From Tubiluchus corallicola (Eukaryota; Priapulida; Priapulimorpha; Priapulimorphida; Tubiluchidae), in contig JAQGDQ010000091.1 of the NCBI GenBank assembly GCA_030141605.1, forward strand, positions 248,001-312,000: a stretch of DNA of 64,000 nucleotides, read 5' to 3'. The notes under the pieces are model-generated. The model made no database searches, was not told where the DNA came from, and saw nothing but the letters and a program-made list of their open reading frames with translations. The first letter of the stretch is position 1. Every line of letters begins with the position of its first letter. The position numbers were made by a program, and so were the translations under genes. Of the stretch, positions 56,901 to 64,000 are shown piece after piece.

Positions 56901-58807
56901 AGAATCTTCATTCCTTTTTCTTTTGGCGACAACGTTTTTATAAAACTTGCTACTTATTATGAACACTTTTGGATTTTGGCTAGTGCTGATTCTATTAATT
57001 GGTAGATTCTATTAAGTGCAGAGTTGGCTTGGTAGAGTCCTCGGACGTCCCTTGGGCCTTGACCATCTTTCATAGATGTTTAATAAAGCAAGAATGGATT
57101 CTTTAATGAAATTTGTGGGAAGGCGATTTTATAAAATTCGCAAGTTACATATGTATATCACTTTAATTGTTCGTATCTTACATGTTTGCCTTGTGACTTT
57201 TGCGCCTTTCTTCAGAACCGTTTAGTTTTCCTGAATGAAGCTAACTTTATTTTGCAATGTGTTGAAACACATTTTTCTCCTATGTGTCATACCTTTAAAT
57301 GCCCTTAAACAGATGTTCCCATGGGACCTTTCGGCCATTTGTTTAATTTTGGACGATCTCGTCTGTGTCTAAATCCAAAATTAGAAACTGACGAAAAACG
57401 GACACTCAGAGTTAAAGAAAATAGCAGCTTGCGCAAATAAATATTCCCGCGATTACAGTGTGCCTGATTGTTGTTTCAAGTTAGTGAAGGGTGAAATGAT
57501 TTACAGTATCAGAAAATGCGCCGACAGCTGTGTGTTGCTATTTCATTGAAATAGCTGTTATAGTGGCTTCAGTTTCTGGATGTAGGTCCGTGCATTGTGT
57601 TGTGAATTCTCATTTTTCGGTTTGGTCTGCTCACTCTGGCAGCCTCTTTTGTACTATTATGCGCCCTAGCTTTTTGGTCTTTAATTTTTGTACAGTATAA
57701 CAGTAATCTCTAAGCACCGAATAGGCCAAGTGGTTCTATAGATGGAACTTGTTTCCTGGGGAAACATTGAAGGCAGTCACTCTTAAGTAATTTTAATGTA
57801 ATTTTGCTATTTAGGATACTTACAAATTTTGGTGCAAGATCTTAAACATGTCGTTGCTGTTTGAACACATTTTTGATATTTCTAGAAAAAGCATTAACTT
57901 TTTGAGGAATTTGGGCAATTCATGAAGCTCTGAAAAGAATAACATTTAACGGCAAATCCTGCTTGTAAGCGATTTCTATGTTTGTGACACATTATATCCA
58001 GCGGGACTTGATGCCCATTTTGTGCACCGCTGCCCGTGACCAAGCATTAACTTATCAAATTAGGAAATTTTCTGGTATTTGTGTGATGCATCATCTCATG
58101 GGAGACGTTTTGTGGTGTTTATTAGGAGCGCTGTTATTTTTTGTTTCCCATGAGGCTGATTAGCTAATGGAGTGATGCTACGGCTCGTCAAGACAGGGTC
58201 TTCATTCTTGTTGTCATCGCTGGTTTAATAGTTATTGATATTACGGATTTTTTTATCCATGGGTATTTTTACTGGCCTACATTGTTGTGGCACTTTTATT
58301 TAATACTCTTCCAGTGACATTTAAGACAGGTTCGCAACCCAAGAATGTATTACTTACATTAACATTAATCATTGCTGTTATCAAAGTGATACACTTCATT
58401 TCAGTAATGCAAGTGTCGCCTGTCAGAATATCATATTTGTCATTTCACAGAGATTCTTTTTTACAAAAGAACAAGACAGTGTAGGAAGGTTTGCCTTTGT
58501 AATGTGCTTGTGGCAAAAACAGCTCGATAAATCCAATTCTGTCCAAGGAACTTTTTCCTTCATTGTCCCAAGTTATAGTAAACTTATTTTTACGTTTAAA
58601 CAGCAATTAGAATCAATAGTAATCAAAGTGCAATCTCGGTAACCCCAAACTGGATATCTACAACTTTGTTCATATTGCCTGGGTTTCTGCATGCAAACTC
58701 ACAATACTCTGTGTCCATGTAATACCAGTTAAGTCTATAATTACCAAACTGGTCAGTTAACAATGGGTAAACAGAAATGTGGTACAGTAATCAATTGACG
58801 TCCAGAA

Positions 58808-58960
58808 ATGAGTCTAACATTCGGAGAAAAGATGGTCAAATGGTACTCGAGAAAGAAATTGGACACCAAAACATCACCTAAGAAGAACAAGATGAAGAAC
58901 ACGAAAGTGAAAACACGGAACTTCAGTCAAAATAGACAGTCAGTTGAAAAAGGAGTATAG
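58808..58960 (+). other. Small Lys-rich open frame (50 codons)
   Basis: ATG at 58808 to TAG at 58960, coding MSLTFGEKMVKWYSRKKLDT and then a very Lys-rich segment. Composition is unlike its surroundings. It may be a relic of a transposon protein or chance in a purine-rich stretch. No family recognised. Confidence 0.15.
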
Positions 58961-59650
58961 CGCACGGCACGAGGATGACTAGAAATACTAGAAATAGACC
59001 ATCTATATCTTTTAAGATGGATAACTGACCGTGCATTCTGTGATATTTTATAGCGATTGCCGGACAGTAACAATATGCCTGCCTTGGCATTTGGCACATT
59101 GCAGAAATCGTATTCTGCTTATGGTAGTAATGTTACTTGCGACAGCCTTTTCTCTCTCTTATTCATCAGCCTAACACTATTAGATTTGTTTGCCTTTCCA
59201 TTTATTTCTTGTGCATATTTGCATAAATAGTCAATGTTTTCGCACGGATAACGTGGGGTGAACTTTGGAGAAATGAGGTTCTGTTGCAGGGTCACTCGAA
59301 TTCCGTGTTAAAGTTTCCCATCTGAAATGAGAATTACAAAATATTGCTGTTACTGGCTTCCATTGTGTGATACCATCAATGACACCTTATCATAATACAG
59401 GATTGCTAAGACATGGTTGAATCTGTTTCTCCATTTAACTATCATATGATTTTCAATGCAGGTCGCCTTTAGTTATTTAATGCCCTGATAATAAGTTATA
59501 ATGTTAATAATGTGCGCTAAATAAAAGTAGATTTATTTTAGATGTAGACGTTAGGCTAGAAAACATTGTATTTCAATGACATTGAACTTGTGTCCTGAAT
59601 AAGTATTACTTCTTTGCATCGCATTCCTTTTAACTATCGATGTGTACTAA

Positions 59651-59704
59651 TGGTAGGCATTGCATTTGTGAAATCAAAGGATTACACAAATGCCTGCCAT
59701 ACCC
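59651..59704. repeat. 20-bp-arm hairpin
   Basis: Left arm TGGTAGGCATTGCATTTGTG, 14-base loop, right arm beginning CACAAATGCCTGCCATACC. GCATTTGTG pairs perfectly and the outer part pairs with small bulges. It could be a small MITE or a structured transcript. Confidence 0.5.
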
Positions 59705-60097
59705 ACCAACATAGACCCTGCCGTTGAGTTCTGGACACAGTTTACAGTGTGAAATACAAATAGCTTCTTAAATGTATATTGGGGGTAATAAGGAAGTTCG
59801 TTTTCTCAGTGAGGTGAACTTCTCTGCTGTTTATAGTTCAATCAAATTAGCCCCCATTAAAAAAACCGTATGACTCGACCAAAACTATGGAGAAAACTAT
59901 AAAGCTGGAGAAATAAAGCTATGAGCTTTTAAATTCAAAAGACTATCATCGCGACTTTAAAGTCTTGAAAACTAATTCAACTGGGTGGCGTTTAAGGTAT
60001 CATAAATGTGTTAGCCTATAAGTTCATATAAACTATTTAGGTCTAGGTCATTCAAGACCGAGGTCAATGTCTTTTAATATCGTTGACATTGGTTAAT

Positions 60098-60268
60098 CGT
60101 GAAACACTATTTTTGGTAGATCATATGCACTTTTATATACCAGCAGTGCAGCCTAAAATGTTTACTAATTATTTTTTTTTATTTATTTTGATTTTTAAGC
60201 TGCATCGGTGGCCATTTTGAATAATCTTGAAACTATTTTTTCTGATAGACCATATGCACTTTTATATA
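60098..60268. repeat. Diverged tandem duplication, period about 127 bp
   Basis: GTGAAACACTATTTTTGGTA, GATCATATGCACTTTTATAT at 60098 recurs as TTGAAACTATTTTTTCTGATA, GACCATATGCACTTTTATAT at 60227. GCCATTTTGAAT occurs twice more at about 60211 and 60374. It runs into a TA repeat. Confidence 0.6.
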
Positions 60269-60312
60269 TATATATATAATTGTTAATATATATATATATA
60301 TATATATATATA
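60263..60312. repeat. (TA)n microsatellite
   Basis: Two TA runs separated by ATTGTTA, directly after the second copy of the 60.1-kb duplication. Confidence 0.85.
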
Positions 60313-63300
60313 GGCATATACAGTCTTAAATGCCACCTAAATGAGTTTTCAAAATAAAAAAACCAGCTTTGGCTGCCATTTTGAATTTAAAGCCCCATAA
60401 CTTTTTTCCCTGTGTGATTTCGAGCGATTTTGAATCTTGTTCTGGACGACTTTCTTTGTGTCTGTGCAAAAATTCAGTTTAAAATATTTTTATCCGGGTC
60501 ATACCTTATTTTAACCGAACTGTTATGTTTGTTTGTAATGCTCTTTTCTGACTTTAATAGTCTGGTGTTTTTTTTCATTTGCTTCAACTCTGATTGAAGT
60601 TATGGTGTGTCATGAGGGAAAGTGTAGATCACTATTACAGTTTTTCTATATTTCCGCAAAGATAAATAAAAATGTTTTCTTTAAAATACACACATGTAAT
60701 GACATGTTAAAATTCAATATAATGACAATATTGTTTCAACATCATTCCACTGTTATCCCTAGAATGAAATTAATATCGTCAATAACAAAATTTATAGAAA
60801 TGTCGGGGCTGCTCTGGGAAATTAGATTTACTGCAATGTTCGCAAAAAATGTTTTAGCATTAAAAGTGCGATAAGCAACTCATCATAATAGTAAAACACT
60901 TTAAAGTTGCCTAGGCACTCCATTTTTGAATCCTCCTTGTTTCTATCAATGAAGTCATTCGAGTAAAGAGAAAGTAAAAAGAAGGGCACTGCCAATTTCT
61001 GTCAAAGGTATAATAAGTTCTTGTAAAGATATAGATAGCTAATTTTGTGAAATTTTTGTATGAACATTGGGAAAGTTGCAGAAATATGAATTACATAAAG
61101 TTCAAAGCGGTGCGCGTTCACGAACAGCCACGAAGTCCCAGTTTCGTCATAATTTTCAAGTGAATGGCGGCTACAACCGCGTCTGAAAATTTCTATACAG
61201 CGGTAGTATAAGCTTTTTTTATGCTTTATGCTCTTTCAAATTTCTTTGTTACATTTTTCTAATTTTAGGTGATAGCAGTAAAGTAAACCCAATGTGCTTA
61301 ATGACGTTTCTTTCTTTTCCTTTAATGTTTTTACGTTATAAAATTGAATTTCCAGTACAAATTTCCGTAGTCGTGTATCACCTATAGATATTATAAAAGA
61401 TAATGCTGGATCTTTCTTGTACAAGACTGACTGCATACTTCCGCCACTGCGGATTACATACTACTGCCAATAGGAAGACTGTGCGATTAGCCTCCCATCT
61501 TTTCCCCTCTTTTGCGACGATGTTTTTGCGAGATGATGACCAAATGTGCTGGTGAGATACTTGTTTTTGTTCTGTATAGGAATTCTAGTTCATTAACGCT
61601 TACTTTATGACCACAGCGCTGTGGCGTGGAGCCCATATATCGTTTAATGCACTTAGCAGAAATATGGTATGTTAATGACATGGAGCAATCTAATACAGGC
61701 ATAATTGTTTTGTACATAAGCGCGTTTACTCATGCAGTGACATCATCGTCATGCGAAAGTATGTGATTGATTTCCTTCAGTAATTATCCCTGCGTAATTC
61801 AAATACAAAGCTAGATTGTCCCTTGGCTGGTTCGTGTACTGCGATGGTTGATTTTATCACGTCTTTTCCAATTATGGATTAGTCTTTATTATTTGCTCTA
61901 GCTGATGGGTGATTTGATGATTCGTACGTGTACAGTGCTCGATATACCTGGTTCTGTGTTCAGTAACTTGGAACAAATTCGATCTAAAATTATTACTAAA
62001 AATCTCCTAATAAAGAAATAACAAGTACACGATATTACAATTAAGATCAATTGTGTAATGTTATTTCCTGTGCAATTTAATCCTGTCGATCGGTGATAGT
62101 TTAAATTATTAGCAAATTAAAAAATTGTCTTTAGATTTTTTCCGTTTTTCCGTTTTCTTTTTTCCTTTCCGCCTGAAGTTCAAGATAGCAAATTATGGCG
62201 TGCTGAAATCATTGGAATATCTCGTTTTTCATTTTTTAATTGCAGAATTTTTATGAGTAGTACATTGAACTGAAAAAAAACATGTAAATATCTAATGGAG
62301 CGATGAAGCGTGATTATGACATTATTAAAAAAACATTAAGCATTCCTACGGAGCTCCATGATCAACCTAGAATAATAAACTAAACTCATCGTAGATTCCC
62401 TTTGTGCTTGCTATTATAGTAGTATACATCCAAATATTGGATTTCAAGTTAGCTTACTAAGTCACTAGTAGCAGAAAACAGTAGCACAGAGTCTATATAG
62501 CGAAAAAATACGAGTTGCCATAAATTGCCTTGGTTTTTTATGTAGAAATTGTTTGGTGAAACATTTTTGTATATTTCGAAATAAGGCTGCCTATTATTTG
62601 AGATTGTATTGTACCTCCCTTTATTGGCTTTATTTTGTCAGGATGTGAAATATAATACTAAAAACGGGCAGGCCGGATTTTGTAATATCCTACAGCTATG
62701 CCTTCCTTCCTCGCAAATATACCTAGATGGATCGGCCGTCAGAAGCTTGTAATTGCAGAGTAAAATTGTTCCATTAATTATGCATTGTTTATTTAAGCTA
62801 GCCATATACACGTACTCACAATCGACCGGTTATAGTAAACTGACCATTGGCCAAATAAAGACCGATTGGCTAAACACGAGATGTTATAGGAATGGGCTTC
62901 ACTGGGATTTGGCTTCTGTGGAAGTTTCTGCCTGCCTAGCTATATGACGATGTCGCTTGATGAACTACTGTTCCTGCGGCTTGGGGCACTCATTGGTTCC
63001 TTATTTGATATAATATTTCTTTTTGGTCAGTTGCGATAAAAATATGACTTAACATTAAATTTGCATACTGCCTTATTACCTGCCTTGGGCATTGCGTTCC
63101 ATTTTCTGTGTATATTGAGTATAATGTATCGCCAAATATGTGGTCACTTGTCTATGAAATGCATGTCTGTTATGATGATTTCCACGATATGAATTGATAA
63201 TTCTGGCTGTTGTTTGGTAACTATTTCTTTTAGGTTTTACTAGCGTTAATTAGTTATTGCAAGAATTTAGTCTTTCGCTTACTAAATTGTAAAAGGTATA

Positions 63301-64000
63301 GCGAGCTTCTTAAGCGCTTTTCATACATGTCATATAATGTAATGTTTATTGAGACCGCAAGCTAATACAGAGGCTAATGCATTTTTTTTAATTAGTGACT
63401 GATGTACTATTCTTCGATTATATGTAATCTAATTTGAGTTATTTTTCGGGCTTTGGTAAAGCTAGCAATTACCTTTCTGAATCCTAATAAAGACTGCGGC
63501 AGTTATATTCGGTTTGAACTCAATCAACGTTTATGTCAACATTCAGGTAGTAACGGTTTGCCATAATTTCTCGAATTATAATTTCGAGTTTTAATGGGCT
63601 TATTCTCGTGTTGAATAACTGGAGTTATTGTGAAAACGAGTAAGTATTCTCCTGTCTGATGCACGTGCGTTCTCTGCAAAATTTTGAACATTTCAAGGCG
63701 AGTTATTACAGCACGATTACGTTGGGCTTCACTACGCTCTCAGGATTCAATGTCATCAATCAATCAGGCAAGCGGGCAGTAATAGGAAGCTAACAGCCGA
63801 TTGAGACGTGCCACAGACCCTAACTCAATTTGTTAACACCAGCTTAAGAGATTTGCCCATTCCATTACGAAAGCCGTTGCCGTAATGGCCGTTTTGGTAG
63901 TGCGTTCGGGTATGGCAGTTTAATTTAATTAAGGAGCTCGAGAAGAGGTTGTTTCTCGTTAAGTTCTTTGTAGTCTCGTTTACTGCGTTGCAAATTGTAG

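Larger units (their letters stand above)
48076..64000. other. Long non-coding stretch, probably intron, after the coiled-coil exon
   Basis: AT-rich, no supported exon in 16 kb. Small open frames (for example 48744-49082 and 49744-50064) have AT-driven composition. Listed separately: a LINE-like tail, simple repeats, a duplication at 60.1 kb, a hairpin at 59.65 kb and a Lys-rich small frame at 58.8 kb. GC-richer patches occur near 52.4-52.75 kb. Confidence 0.5.

Overview
The window is nuclear DNA of an animal, most likely a marine invertebrate of the lophotrochozoan type. It is AT-rich, its genes are cut by many GT-AG introns, and it holds LINE, SINE-like and hAT-type repeats and long ATT/TAA microsatellites. 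There are no bacterial operons, ribosome binding sites or CRISPR arrays. The phylum cannot be fixed from the sequence alone; the animal call rests on the chitin synthase (animal-type 5+2 membrane segments, SWGTR motif, cytosolic tail).

Region 1 (1-11,030, + strand) is the 3' two thirds of an animal chitin synthase gene. Twelve exons can be joined in one frame of 935 codons plus a stop, from the glycosyltransferase-2 core (EDR, QRRRW) through five membrane segments, SWGTR, a charged coiled coil, two more membrane segments and a long tail. The N-terminal exons lie upstream of the window. One intron appears to be of the rare GC-AG class. The introns carry a 5'-truncated LINE with its microsatellite tail, a second LINE remnant with an NPGP motif, 5S- and tRNA-like SINE candidates, and a short insertion at a splice acceptor flanked by a 19-bp direct repeat.

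Region 2 (10,782-15,832) is intergenic. It has a poly(A) signal, a 444-bp hAT-like element with 8-bp target duplications (7/8 identical), a broken small reading frame and a CTCF-like palindrome.

Region 3 (about 15,833-48,075 and beyond, + strand) holds a second, unrecognised gene. It has a possible membrane-anchored N-terminus (two short exons), a Lys-rich exon, a possible 23-nt microexon, a very large exon of 2,175 bp coding a Ser/Asp/Glu-rich, probably disordered chain, a 116-bp exon and, after a 24-kb gap, a 44-codon coiled-coil exon. Phases agree across the large exon, the 116-bp exon and the coiled-coil exon. A complete 516-bp hAT MITE with perfect 8-bp target duplications sits in one of its introns.

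Region 4 (23,595-47,943 and 48,076-64,000) looks like very long introns or a gene desert. I see no convincing further exons. It does contain a perfect DR5 nuclear-receptor site, a duplicated hairpin with a compensatory base change, several diverged tandem duplications, hairpins, microsatellites and one GC-richer coding-like island on the minus strand.
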